64,000 nt of DNA from Lophium mytilinum (taxonomy: Eukaryota > Ascomycota > Dothideomycetes > Mytilinidiales > Mytilinidiaceae), in the NCBI GenBank assembly GCA_010093605.1, contig MU004197.1, positions 1,302,001 to 1,366,000 on the forward strand, in the 5' to 3' direction. Made by a program: the position numbers and the translations under genes. Positions 32,097 to 44,262 of this stretch are shown piece by piece. Numbering within the stretch: position 1 is the stretch's first letter; each line of letters starts with the position of its first letter. The notes below the pieces were generated by a model, which was given only the letters and a program-made list of their open reading frames with translations, was not told where the DNA came from and ran no database searches.

Positions 32097-34074
32097 TCAT
32101 TGCCGCGTTGTATATTCGTAATCCTTTTGTAGTGGCACCACAACCCCTTGATAAAACCGTTCTCTGAAATGGTCGTCTGTAAGGCTATACGAAGAGCTGT
32201 CGAAGTTGCAGTGGATACATCTGTGGACTGCGTCAAAGTAATTAGCGAGCTCGCGGTCGCGAAGTGCGTCCGCAAGGCGGCCGGCGACAGAGAACTCGGT
32301 CCAAACGGTGCGCTTCCCATCATCATCCCAGTCCTCAGTAGTTTCAAACGCGGAAGTAGGCTTGCCATAGGAGATCTCCAGTAAAGCTACACCAAGGGCG
32401 AAGATGATACTGTTCTTCACGAAACAAAGTCTCTTACGGTGCGGAGGCGTGGAGTCTGGTGTAGGTTTGAAACTCTTCGACACGTATGGCTGATCGGAAA
32501 GCAGTGCATTATTGGAGTTTTCGACAACATATATATCCTTCATGGTCCATGTTTCGCTTAGCCAAGGCGTTCCGTGGAGCTGGAGGACAGCGGTAGCCAG
32601 TGTGAGCGCAATTCTGCACCTGCTGAGATATTAGTGGGTGATCGACAGCCGAACTTACTATGCTTACTTCTCTTTAATCTGAAATCCATTTCGGGATTGG
32701 CCATGAAGTACTTCTTCGAGCGACACAGTCTTGCCTGCCGTTCTACTTGGTATTGGTAACGTGATTGAGTGGATGTGATGTTTTGTCGCAGCATCGCTTA
32801 GAATCCCCAGACAACACATGCCTTGCGCGTGGCCTTTCAAAGCCTTGCAGAGGTCATCAATCTTAGGTGCCGTTAGTGCGCATTTCTGCCAAAGTGTGTG
32901 TCGCTGTGGAGCCGGTGGCAAGACAAATGTGGGAGTTTTCGAAGCTCGTGGTGCTGTCCTGCTAGTGATGCATTAGCGATCTTGTAAATCCTTATATATA
33001 ACTCTTAGAAGAAGGTCGCTAGTTATTTCACGCACGGAACTTTGGTACCGTCTCATAGACCAAGGTCGTTTAGAGTTGGTGCCCAGAGGAAATGGGCAAG
33101 GCTTACGGATGATGATACTCGTCTCCTTCTGGCTCTATTTCTACAGCGCGCCAATGCCATGGGAGGGCTGTAGGACGTGCAGATACTTCAAATGAGAATA
33201 AGAATCTAAATGTGCTCCATTGTTCGATTCCGCGTTCTTTTCGCAGGTCGAGCCGCAGATTGGCCTGATGAAGATGCTGGCAAGCGCATTGAGGAGACCA
33301 TCGGGTAAAGAAGCTGTTATACAATGCCTCGGCCTGCGTACGCAGGCTGTTCCAGTACTTAGAGTTTGCTTTGCGTTTTCGTTCGAATCGAAGAGGTTCG
33401 AGGGCAATCGCGCCTGCTGTTAGGATAGATATCCGGCTGATATTGGTATCAATTTCGGACAGCAACAGCTTGTACTTGTCCGCACTGAATCCACCTCTTA
33501 CTCGCGTCAATGGATTTTTGAAGAAGTCTTCGCGGGCTCTCACATCGACGATGTTGTTCTGGTCAATCCATTGTGGCTAAGAGGCTTTAGTCCAGAGCGT
33601 CACTGGTAGCACAATGAATGCACTAACCTTGAAGTTTTGCTTTAACCTCAGCTTCTGGCCAAAAAGGACGACTCTTTTATTGAGCTGTTTTACTGAAGTT
33701 CTGAACGGCAAGTAGTTGGAGCCGAGCCGTTCTCGAAGTCGTTCGCTGAGACCAACATCCTCCCAGGCACTGCCATCAATCTTTTCGAGTAATTCATAGA
33801 GCTGAGAGTCCGGCAGAGCAAGGGGACCGAGCAACTCTTCGCAAGAGTTCCGGTATATCGATAGGCTAGTAATAAGAGACACATGAAGGTCATCAAACAC
33901 CCCTTCGTACTTTTTCATGCTCTTTATTGTCGCGACCTATGTCTCCGTCAGCCTTGCACCCCAAGATCAGCATTACTGAGAAGCAGTGATTACCCCATCG
34001 GCATAATGTTCTAGAGCACTAATTATTAGCGGAATCGACCCCAGCACAGCTCCTGCAATCTCGAAGCCAGACAT
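32097..34074 (-). CDS. DUF7580 domain protein (557 aa)
   Basis: Five exons (34074-33994, 33936-33628, 33576-33107, 32958-32668, 32619-32097) join in phase throughout, with introns of 57, 51, 148 and 48 nt. The N terminus, with GAVLGSIPLIISALEHYADG, is the hydrophobic start typical of this fungal family. The C-terminal third (from RIALTLATAVLQLHGTPWL, about residue 386) matches DUF7580: KSFKPTP, FALGVALLEISYGKP, and YFDAVHRCIHCNF followed by the FYQGVVVPLQKDYEY end. That block resembles the C lobe of a protein kinase without obvious catalytic motifs. Members often accompany HET and other incompatibility genes; a role in non-self recognition is inference. The gene shares a 246-bp promoter with the divergent 1810-aa gene at 34321. 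Confidence 0.85.
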
Positions 34075-34320
34075 GTTGGGCGCTAACAGTGTGAATAGAG
34101 AAGAAGGTAAGTTGGTAGGAGAAAAAGCATGGGGTCAGTATTCTATGGCCCGTGCGTGCGGGGCCTGGGGGCCATTTCACTGCCCTGCTGCACGCACCCT
34201 TCAAGTCTAACCTTGGGAACTGCATCTTCATCACATCGACATCGTGGTCACGTCAGATATACACCAACGCAGGGGAGAATATGGGTAAAGGTGTCTCCTG
34301 AGTCTTTTCTTTTAGCCGCC
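34075..34320. promoter_or_regulatory. Shared divergent promoter, 246 bp
   Basis: This gap separates the start codons of the DUF7580 gene (minus) and the C2H2-PDZ-protease-like gene (plus). Both must draw transcription signals from it, so co-regulation is likely. I did not identify individual factor sites. Confidence 0.6.
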
Positions 34321-37300
34321 ATGGAAGGGTCCATCGCTGAATCGCACACTGTATGCCTTGATTTATTCGCAGCCTTGCTGAGCGTCATCAAACAGCATTC
34401 TACAAGTCATGCACTACTCGAGACTGATATTCAAGATGAATTCGACAAGTATAGTATGTGGGCGGGAAATGTCGGTGCTGCCTTCTCCGGACAGAACTAC
34501 AAGCGTTCCTTAGATTATCGGCTTAGAGAAGCTTCCTTTTACAAGGAGCAGGTATGTGAATTATCTCAAATCTCAAATCTTTTCGTTTCGGCCATCTTAG
34601 CTCATATCAACTTCTTTACTCTTCATCCTTGCTGCACTTCAACTCGGTTAGGGCCGCCAATATTCGTGACTGGATTACTCGAGGTACCGCCGATAGTATT
34701 CAGCCTTGGCGAGTAGAGGCCAGACGTTCCAGGCTCTGGATAGAGACTAACGATCAAACCTTGGACTTAGGTATTGAAGCTCTTGGAGAGTCTGCGTGGA
34801 GTGGTGAGTAATCGTCTGCATACACATGCAAACCTTCATGAAATGACCGTCGCTGAATCAAAGAACGAACTAGATTCACAAAGGTATTTGTCCCTGGCGG
34901 CCGTTTCCACGATTAGTGTACATATTGCTGACACACAAGCACAGCGGTGTCTATTCTCAACGGCAACAAAGTACCATTTGATGAATTATCGGAGTCTGAA
35001 TCAGACACGCTTGCCGATGACCAAAGTGGGGAGGACTCTCCTTGGGAGATATCCTCCAGCTCGGAGGAAGAGGACATGGACGTCGTAAAAGAACATCCGC
35101 CAGCGCCAAAAATTTCTCGTTCGAGCGTCATCAAGCTAGAACAGACCGTCGCTCCCTCCTCGCTGCCCGGAACACAAACAGAATTACGCCAATTGATGCA
35201 ATCAGTCAGCTTTACCGTTACATGTCTTTGGCGGATTCCTATTCGTAGACCTGCTCCGATCGATCGAATCAAGGATAAAAGTGCAGCCGAGACGTCGTAT
35301 TATCAACCGTTCGATATCTTGTACGTGAAGGATAAATTACCATTCGTTGATGAGAGCGTCGCAAATCGTCTTGGCAAGTTGATATCGAAACGACGTCAGA
35401 TAATGCAATACCGCAAGGGCCATACCGATGCATTGCAATCTATTACCATTGAGCCTAGGCACACGGCAGAGCGACGCGTTGCCGAGTTAGGTGGTACGAC
35501 TAGTGTAGGAGATTTAACGGCGCCTTCAAAGAGCGCGCCAAGTCGTCAGACACAAGAGGAAAAGGCCACGACTTTGAGACTGCCTCGAAACGAAATGGAG
35601 CTCCAAGATGTATCTCGACTTTATGCACCTTCGATGCCCGAGTCAAGGACCACGGCGGCTTCCGACCAGGCCGCAAATACGGAGCGAGTCATTATTCCGC
35701 CACGGCCTGTTGGGAAGAACGGCAAGCCTCTCGAGCAGTTCGTATGTCCTTATTGTTCCGTGACTCAGATCATCAAGTCCGAACGGAGTTGGAAGTAAGT
35801 TGAAGCGACCAGCATAGAGTTAGGTATCAATTAACTGTTTCAGAAAACACGTCTTGGAAGATTTGCAGCCCTACGCCTGCACTTACCCAGCATGTGAGCT
35901 ACAGGAGTACTTATTCGAAAACAGAGAGGAGTGGAACAATCACGAGACACAGCATCACCGACTCGAGTGGAGCTGCAATACCCAAGATCACCAATGCTTC
36001 GTAGAACTTCCTAGCTTCCTGGAGCATATGGCAGGAATCCATGACAGTTCTTTGAACGAACGCCAGATTCAAGCTTCGCGAGGTATGTTCCAGCGCCCGG
36101 TTCAAAGCCATTCGGGTGTGTGCACGCTTTGTCACAAGCAAGCGACTAAACTGAAGATTCACGTGTCTCGTCATTTGGAACAAATGTCTCTATTTGCTAT
36201 ACCACCCGCAGACATGATGAAAGACCTCGACTCGGACATTTCCGGGTCTGGTCTTTCACATCGAAACATCAATGGTTCCAAATCTAAGAAAGCCTTGTCC
36301 AGAGGATCAGGAAGCCTCTCGCGCATTTCCGATGATGTAGTCTCTCATGATGACGCTGGCACACTTGCGCATCCGCCAAATGGACATTGGGAACATGTCC
36401 AATGGACCCATAGATCTTTTGAGGAATGCCGGGCACTCGGACTAAAACCTCAGTGGGAGAAACTGATGCAAGCAACATTTCCGAAAGAAGTTGGGATGCT
36501 TGTGGTCGAGAAAGTGTTTCCAGCGAGGCCTATGGAGATCGATCTTACAGCGGGCGACATGCTAATCACGGTCAACAAAACACTAGTCGCAACCATCGAC
36601 CGCCTAAATCAGATCTTAGATGATAACGTCGACGGAAAATTTCCCGCGTTGGTTCAAAGGGGTCGCGAGGACGTTAACCTTGATGGTCGGGGACTTGAAA
36701 TCGTTACCAAGTCGGCAGACGACCTAGACATTAAGCAGACGTCCGTTCCTGATATGGACGTGGACGAGAGCACTTTGGACAACTCTTGGGACCATATCAC
36801 TCCAAAATTCCGAGAAGCACGTGCTGCGATGTATCCCGAACTACTCGCACAGCCACCTGTTTCGGCTGAGCAAGCTCTTGAAGGGGTAACAGGCCCTAGA
36901 TTGATGCTGCCCCAGATTCTCACCTACTCACCACGGCAAGGCCAAGCTGGGGACAACTTCTCCCTTGAATTAGGAAGTCAAGTCGACATTCTTGGAAATG
37001 TATTGCCGTCTGCTCCGTACGGTAAGAGATTAGACACCATAATACTGCAAACCTCTCCCTCCGCCAACAATGCGCCGTCGCCAAACGAGCGACCGCGACT
37101 TAGGACTGGCTTCAACGGCCAACTGCTAGCTAAGGCCCAAGCATTTGCCTCATCCATGTCGCCTTCAGATGGTCAAGCCGCGACATCCCCTCCAGGCCAG
37201 TCACCGGGGGATCAAGCTCTCCAGGACTACCGGGAGCAGCTCAAGCTCCTAGACCAGGAGAACAAGAAGCGCCTTGTGATAGCTCGCCAAGAGCAAGACA

Positions 37301-40213
37301 GCATAGCCCAACCCCCTTCTGGCCAACCGTTGGCTAATGCCCAAGAATTCGGCTCATCTATGTTGCCTTCAGATAGTCAAGCCGGAATATCACCCAATCC
37401 GAACGACCTGATGAGCAGTCCGCCCGGTCTCTCTGAGTCTCCCATGGCTGACGTCATGCAGGACAGCCGTCGCCCTCGGAGAGCAGCAGCTCCGACGTTT
37501 GGCGCGGAGAGTGAGGGCTCCTCGGTTTCCCCGGTTTCCCACCCAATCCGGAAATCAGGTATAACAGCTCCTGTGTATGGCTCGGAGAGTGAGCAGGACT
37601 GGACCTCCCCTGGCTACAATTCAGAGATAAGGTACACTATAATCTTCGGAAGGGAAGCAATACTACCTGTCGTAGTTCCCCTGTCCGAGGTTCAAGACCA
37701 CTCTCTGCCATTCTCATTCTCACTGCACACCGAAGTGCCTAGTGGAGAGATGAATGAGTGGAGCTATGACCTAAGTGGAACAAAAAAGAGTAGTTCAGTG
37801 CACGTGCAACTACGACTTGAGCGAAACATGTCTGACGGATCTACTTTGCTTGAGCATGTTGATGTCGGTGACTTCGAGTATGTGGAGACAGTAAAGAGTT
37901 CGGAGGCGCAAGCAGACGAAGACCCCAAAATCAAGCCAAAACTAGATATCACGCCTTCAGATCGAGACCACTACCAGCAGAGACCAGTTTGTGGAGCCTC
38001 GATTGGTGCATATCGAGACGGCCTACATCTTCCACCAGCTACATTCGGCGGCATTGTTCTCGTTGATGGCAAGCATTATGGCTTAAGCGTCCATCATATG
38101 CTTGAAGTACCTTCGGACGATGAAGAAAGTGATGATGGCGAGCCTGATGATTCAGGTGGCGATCCTGTTCGCGATCCGTCGGCTCACAAAGGAGAGCATG
38201 CACCAGTGAGGAGTACTGCGCGCAAAGCAAAAGGGAAGTCCGTAGTGGTCTCGGCTGGTCTTGACCTTATACATGGCAAATTATATGAAGTGGACGCTAC
38301 CTGGACTAAGATCGACCGCCGTCTCGTCAATGCAGAAGCTCTTGAAGAGGCACAGGAGCCGTTTGAGGAGCGCGAAGACTCGTTAGACTCTTTATATGTG
38401 TTAAGAGTATTAACAAAGAAGGAAATACAGAAGCTGGCTGATCGAACCAAGCGAATAAGGGATAAGAGATCTCGCGACGAGCATAACATTGCAGAGTTAT
38501 CGAAAAACCCACCCTCGGGAGAACCTGAAGACAACTCAAACGCCCGTGAACAACGCCCCGCGAGTGAACCACGTATAACTCACGATCACCCCGGCTCTTC
38601 TGGTGCATATGGCCGTGACGACTATAATAGCTATTCGGACGACGACATGGAAGTCAGATCATCATTCGAGGGTGGCGAGTTTCGCGAAATCATTGGTACC
38701 GTTGGTGACGTTGAGGGTATTCGACCGGGTAAGGGGGAACAGATCATCATCACACAACCCGCAATTGATGATGTTGCGGAAGACCTTTTTCCAAGCTTAG
38801 ATGACAGAGACGAAGATCACTTGCACTCCCACGCCCTTGGCCATGTCTATGCATCATCGGGAATTCGTCGGTTGCGCCGCAGAGGGATCCTCCATGAGAT
38901 AGATTGGGCTCTGATCAAGATCGTCGATGAGCGTTTGGCTCCATGGAACGTGGTTCACGGCGGTGGACAGTTTTGCATCGACGCTGCAACCGCTGCCAGA
39001 CAGGACTCGCCGCGCGTCAAGCGGGAACCCGATTGGCATGACTACTATAAGAACGGCCTCCCAAAAGAAGTCATTGTTATTGACGATGACGACGACGAAA
39101 CTTCACCTAGCCAGCACGACCAACCCGAAATGAACCGACACGCCATCGCGAAGGCCGTTGAAGACATTCCCGGAAAACTTCCGCAGCCTCTAATCGCCCA
39201 CTTACTCACCATAGATCAAGTAGAACGGGCCTTGGAATGGTGAGTAAACGTTCTTTTCGGCAATACTCTGCTAATGCTCTCAATAGGTTACGTACTTGCT
39301 TTGAACCAGACTCATCATGCAAAGTTAGTTTGATAGCGCTAGAGAACGCGTATATGACGACTTTCGAGTTCGATTTAATAAAACACTGGTGGATGGAGAT
39401 TGACACAATGAAACACTGGTTCAGGGGGCTCCCAAACGAGGAATTTTACGGCGTGTTCCCGACAGCCTCCATCACGACATATCCAGAAGCAGAGGCAAAG
39501 AAGAATTCGATCCACGGCATTCGGCCACGCAAAGATGATTACCCAGTTGAAGTTGCCAGAGCAGACGAACTTGCAGATCGGAAAGTCCATTGGTATGGCC
39601 GAACCTCAGGCTTGCAAAGCGGAGTAATTTCATCTACTATGCGTCAAGTGCGGTTCTACGGCCGTGAAACGTTCGCTGCTCTCTGGAGTGTCAGTGGCGG
39701 AGGTACGTGTGTCTTCGTCCAGTGGTCTTTCTTAGCAACACAGCAATTTTCGGGCAGTCCTTCTGCCCTTAACGTGCTAACTTGGAAATAGCAAAAGGAG
39801 GCGACACAGGTGCTTGGGTCATCGATGACCGTAGTCGTGTTTGTGGCTACCTAATTGCCACCAGTGAGGCCAAGCAGGTTGCTTACATGTGCCCGATGGA
39901 GGTGGTCATGGAAGACATCAAGCAGACGCTCGGTGCAGAATCAGTGTGTCTGCCCGGGTCGGCTGAGGCCAAAGAGAGGCTCGAACGGAAGTTTCCGGCC
40001 CAAGTACCTCGTCCTCTGTTCCCACTTGGAGCCAAGGTGCAACTCAGAATAACCAACAACCACCTGATGAACGCCTGTATCACTGACCGCAGGTGGAGTC
40101 CAGGGCTTCCGTGGGAGTACCAAGTGAGGCCAACCAGAGATGATGTCAACCAAGACAATGTTGAGGAGCATGGGGAATGGTTTGATCAGAGTCGGATTGT
40201 GAAGAGAAAGTAA
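34321..40213 (+). CDS. C2H2 - PDZ - trypsin-like fold fusion protein (~1810 aa)
   Basis: Exons 34321-34551, 34771-34883, 34940-35794, 35844-39239, 39287-39702 and 39792-40213 give 1810 aa. The joins flanking exon 2 are tentative; the others are firm and in phase. Residues 1-90 hold the helical start seen in fungal C2H2 proteins (DKYSMWAGNVGAAF, SLDYRLREASFYKEQ, VLKLLESLRGV). A finger array spans ~375-523, with WKKHVLEDLQPYAC, a C-x4-C...H-x4-H unit, and CTLCHKQATKLKIHVSRHLEQM. A PDZ-like module (~585-688) has GMLVVEKVFPARP, AGDMLITVN and ALVQRGRED. It resembles the PDZ of the nuclear HtrA protease Nma111. A disordered stretch follows. The C terminus has trypsin-fold marks: VHHM (His1150/1151), HEIDWALIKI (Asp1420) and GDTGAWVID, where Thr1676 stands at the nucleophile. 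It is probably nuclear and inactive or altered as a protease. Confidence 0.8.
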
Positions 40214-40688
40214 GAAAGCAAATGATCGGTGGAATGAGATTTCTCGCACGGTGATTCATAAGAAGACCGATACACGAAAAGCCTTTGGAGTCCGTGGAGG
40301 CTGAAAGTCACACTTGGATTAGCCACTCCAATTTTCGACTTCTAGAACGATGATGGGAATAACGAAGCCATTGCCAGATGGAAAGGCAGTTCTCACTAGA
40401 GATCAGAGGGACCAGACAATCCAACAGCCAAAGAGTTAGATAACAAGACGCAATGCCTGGATATATTCAGCAGCAATAACACAGCCTACTCAACCCACAT
40501 CTTTTCCGTACCTCCACACGCTCTCTCAAATGCCGGCTTACACGCCCACATGAATCGCAAATCGCTGAAACGCAGCTCAAGCCCAAACTCCGAGATCAAC
40601 ACCCCATCTCAGCCCTCTTAAATCCCTCTAATATACAGCACCTAACACCCTCAACCCCAGACGAGGCCCAAACCCGGAGGTAGCCCCC
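40214..40688. other. Intergenic 40214-40688
   Basis: Convergent gap between the long fusion gene and the MARVEL-like gene. C/A-rich, no supported feature. Confidence 0.4.
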
Positions 40689-41835
40689 CTACCTATCCCC
40701 CCCACTAAAACTGTACCCCGGCGCCGGCGGCGCCGGTCTCCTGTACTCCTCATAACCCCCGGGACTTAGCGCACTCGTGTGCTCGTCGTGATCATAGCGG
40801 TATTCGGGCACCGGATCATGGGGGTTCTCGCCCCAGCTGAGCGGCCGGCCGGGGTGTCTCCCTTCGTCTGTATCCGTGCTATGCAACAACGCGTATTCAT
40901 CCTCTTCCTGGTTCCCACCGCGCTCCGTCCGTGTCTCGTCATCCGAGTCGTTGAGCTCGTGGGTATCCGCGCTCCAGGTGTTGTCCTTGACGCCGTGCTC
41001 GAGGGAGGAGTCGCCGCCCGAGGCGTGCGGGGAGGGCTTAGAGGAGGCGTAGGGCATGACGCCGTCTTTGCGGAATTTGACGACGTAGTAGGCGGATATT
41101 GCGGTTGTGATTACGAAGAGGAGCCTGTGGAAGGAGAAGCGTCAGCTGTGGGTTTTCTTTTGGAGGAAATGGGAAGAGGGGTGTACCATATCACGACGCC
41201 GAAACCGAATGTTGCGCGGCTTAGCTTGCATTTCGCCTCGTTGCCGTAGGCGAAGGTGGTGCAGTTCCCGTCGTTTTGGTCGAGCTTTTTGTCTTTGGCG
41301 CCCTGGCGGATGCCGCGGCTGTTGTAGAGGGCGATGGCGATGAAGGCGGAGAACCAGAATACTGTGGTTGAAACGTGTCAGAACTGATTCCAAGTAGTGT
41401 GTTCAAGCATTGGCTAGAGAAGTAGACATTGTTCTTTCTTGGGAGAGCCAAGGGAGGGGAAAGGTGCAACTAGGGAAGCCTACTCGTATATAGCGCATCT
41501 ACCGCAACAAATGCATATGCGTTCGCAAACCTCGCCGCTCTCGACCACATAGGCACCATAACGAGGTATACCAGCGCGGGAATTGTCAGAAAACACTATT
41601 CGTTCAGCCCCAACTGTCAGCCTGATGCTCAAAAGTCCCAGATTGTCCCAGCACCCTCCCCTCTTGGGACACCAGAGGTTCTTACCAGTGCAAAATACCA
41701 GTCTGTAGCACCACCATTTGTCCCGTCTTTAGTCAAGACGGAAATGGTGATACATGCCGCAATGAAGATCAGCAGGATCTGGAAGATGTGCGCAACGACT
41801 TTGCATTTCTGGATATAGCTCTGCGGGACCTGCAT
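40689..41835 (-). CDS. MARVEL-like four-TM membrane protein (290 aa)
   Basis: Exons 41835-41686, 41595-41484, 41361-41187 and 41124-40689 join in phase with introns of 90, 122 and 62 nt. Four hydrophobic segments are seen: VVAHIFQILLIFIAACITI, CFLTIPALVYLVMVPMW, FWFSAFIAIALYN and the VVIW/LLFVITTAISAYYVV pair. The loop between the third and fourth carries CTTFAYGNEAKCKLS, which resembles the extracellular cysteine loop of fungal MARVEL-domain proteins. A long hydrophilic C-terminal tail, Asp/Glu/Pro-rich, faces the cytosol by analogy. This family organises plasma membrane domains (as Nce102 does), but the exact role of this copy is unknown. Confidence 0.75.
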
Positions 41836-43367
41836 CTTGTCCCCAGATTGTGTTCTTCTCCGCCTCGTCTATCGTTTTCGGTGCTCTTAGAGGCTTTTGA
41901 GGACGTTGGGTCGTGGGTAGTAGGGATATAGGGAGTCGTAAACACAGCCCCGGGGTCGATCGAGAAGCCTCCGCAGGGAACCACAGTACAACGAGGACAC
42001 CGAGCGCTACAATACGCTTAGCAAGAAGCAAGACGAAGTTGATAATGACCGTGTGTCGTGAGTAGCAGCGCAGCAACAGGTGGAAGGCAGGTTGAATGAA
42101 GGAGAGAGCGTCGACGGTTGCCAGGGCACTTCAGCCTCACTGAAGCTGAGCCTCCCTCCGCCGGCGCAAATCACAGGCCCGTGGTCGCGCCTGGGCCATG
42201 CGCCCTCCGCTATCCGGGTCGTACGCACTGCTGCACGCTTTTGGCAGCGCTATTGGGCCCCTGTCAGCGGTTTGGGTGAAGGACAAGTCAGCCTTAGCTA
42301 TAAATAGTAAGGGGTCGCGCTACCTAAGGTCCCTGCATTTGGACAGTGGGAAGCGAGAAATGCCACAGCAGTGGCTGATGGTGGCAGGCATGGAATCAGA
42401 TTAAATGGAACTCTCCAAAATTGGGGGCAGCGAAATACTTTTTGTACCTTTCAACCACGCAATATAGGATGCATAACTTGAAATAATTACGCTGTGGTCT
42501 CCCAGCACCCGCTTATAGCTCCCCTTAATTTCAGAAAATTTAATAAATGCTGGAGTATAGGAAAATTCATAACGTTGGGGCTCGGTTTACTAAGCGAGAG
42601 TTCCATTTAATGTGATTCCATGCCTGGTGGACGCTCGGGTATTTACTGTATAGGGTATGTAAGTCGCATTAAATGCCGTCAAGTGAGGTTCGGTTTCTCG
42701 CAGTCTTGACTGCTGTGGCTCTGGATGATCTCCAAGGCTATAGCTGACTTGCTACCGAAGAATAGTACGCGGGACGGGACTTTTACCGAACCTGGACTTC
42801 GCAAACGGCCGTGTCATTCAGATAGTCAGCCATTTTCCTGGAACGGCATCATGAGATTCACAGGACAGCCTCCCCTGCTAATGTCACAGTAAGTTCATTG
42901 CCCAAAGTCTAGCATAGCAAAAAGTTCAAATTAGGCATAGAGACAATATTGCATTTCAAAAGCTGCATAAGGTCTCCATCAAGTAGTGTTCTCGTTTTGC
43001 ACTTTCTTTAACCCTACGAGAACCCACAACATCGCTATCATACGAACCTGTCTTTTAACTGTGCTAAAGCCCTCTCGGAATTCCACTTTTGTGGGGAGAT
43101 TGCGAGAGTTTGGGATCGAGGCCTGTGTGGGAGAAAGATCTGAAGGTGATTGTCTGGATCTGTATCTACGCGCATGTAGAGAATATTCGGTACAAATGGT
43201 AAAGCCATAACCTTCAATATGGACTCCCCATAATATCATCTGGCCTCAACCCCAAACCAGAGCCCACGTATAATTGCCAATGTCCTGAACGCCGCGCAAT
43301 GCAAGCTCTTCACAAGCCACGTCCCAACCGACCCCATTTAAACCCTCCTCCACCTCCGAACATCCCT
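41836..43367. other. Gene-poor gap with MITE, 41836-43367
   Basis: Promoter side of the MARVEL-like gene, then AT-rich sequence containing the inverted-repeat element at 42385-42626. Remaining frames are short and unsupported. Confidence 0.4.
42385..42626. mobile_element. MITE-like element, 242 bp with 31-bp inverted repeats
   Basis: The 31-bp ends (42385-42415 and 42596-42626) are inverted copies with a single mismatch. Each begins with CAGGCATGGAATCA read inward. The element is directly flanked by GTGG on both sides (42381-42384 and 42627-42630), a possible 4-bp target-site duplication. The interior is AT-rich with no coding frame, as expected for a non-autonomous DNA transposon. The near-perfect ends suggest fairly recent movement. 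The superfamily cannot be assigned from this copy alone. Confidence 0.85.
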
Positions 43368-43979
43368 CTACCTCCCCTTCTGGGCCAACACAGCATCCAA
43401 CTCCTTCTTCAGCTGCAGCAGATCCGCCTCCGCGGCCTCAAACTCCAACGCCTGGCCAACCCACTCGCTCGCCTCCTCCACCCTTCCCATCTCCTGCAAG
43501 CACTTCCCCCTCCGCCACCACGCCTTCGCATTCCCAACCTTCCTCATCTCAACACTGCTCTCCGCATCCAGCGCGCCCTCCACCCACTGCTGCAAGCTCA
43601 TGTGCGCCTGCGCGCGATTCGCAAACAGCGCCGACACCTCCTCCCGCACCAAGCCCGACGGCTCCCACCCAGGCCTGCCCAGCGCCATATCAATCCCGAT
43701 GCTGTACATGCGGATAGCTTCGGGGAACTTGTTCTTGCGGAAGTCGGCGTTGCCGCTCTCGCGCAGCTTGGTGATTTGCGCGCTGCGTTTTGGGTTGACG
43801 GGGATGGGGGGTGGGGGCACGGTGTGAGGGGCCTCGAGGCCGAGTAAAGCGCGGTGGAGCTGGTTGAGGGCGGTGAGTTCTTCGGCGAGGGCGGTGGAGG
43901 CGGGGGTTGCGGAGGAGATGGCTTTGGAGGTTGGGTCGAGGTTGAGGGGGAGGAGGGTGAAGGTGTCGCTGGTTTCCAT
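43368..43979 (-). CDS. sec72: SEC72, ER post-translational translocation subunit (TPR)
   Basis: Single exon of 203 residues from the ATG at 43979, which opens METSDTFTLLPLNLDP. An upstream frame to 44081 is Pro/Thr-rich and was rejected. After a short N-terminal region come PPPPIPVNPKR and three TPR-type helical pairs: RESGNADFRKNKFPEAIRMY, a second with ALFANRAQAHMSLQQWVEGA, and a third with AKAWWRRGKCLQEMGRVEEA. This layout, length and the NPKRSAQITKLRE entry match the Sec72 family. Sec72 binds chaperones on the cytosolic face of the Sec62/63 complex and helps bring finished polypeptides to the Sec61 channel. It is one of the few clear housekeeping genes here. Confidence 0.8.
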   Translation of the reverse strand: METSDTFTLLPLNLDPTSKAISSATPASTALAEELTALNQLHRALLGLEAPHTVPPPPIPVNPKRSAQITKLRESGNADFRKNKFPEAIRMYSIGIDMALGRPGWEPSGLVREEVSALFANRAQAHMSLQQWVEGALDAESSVEMRKVGNAKAWWRRGKCLQEMGRVEEASEWVGQALEFEAAEADLLQLKKELDAVLAQKGR

Positions 43980-44262
43980 TTTGGTGGGTTTTGTGGGTGT
44001 TGGTTTTGTTGGGGAGGTGGGAAGTAGAGATTGAGGGTGGTGTGCGAGTCTTTGAATTACTTTGGAGAGGACAGTTCTCACTCATGAATTGGAGTTGATC
44101 CCGGGAAAATTAATTACCGGTAGCGTGCTTAGTCATCTTGAGTATCGTAAATCGCCGCCACTGCACCTGCATCCTTTCATCTCGTCTCCACCATCAATCC
44201 ATCACTCGTCAACAGTCAACTATGTTCATCCTTCTTTACAATCCGTCCGTAATCCACGTAAT

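Noticed and set aside
34552-34770. Reading frame through the first intron of the fusion gene
   Set aside because: Continuing past GTATGT gives a hydrophobic run without family similarity; splicing to 34771 restores the VLKLLESLRGV helix expected in this family.
43298-43847. 182-codon plus-strand frame opposite SEC72
   Set aside because: Leu/Pro/Arg-rich antisense shadow of a well-supported TPR gene.
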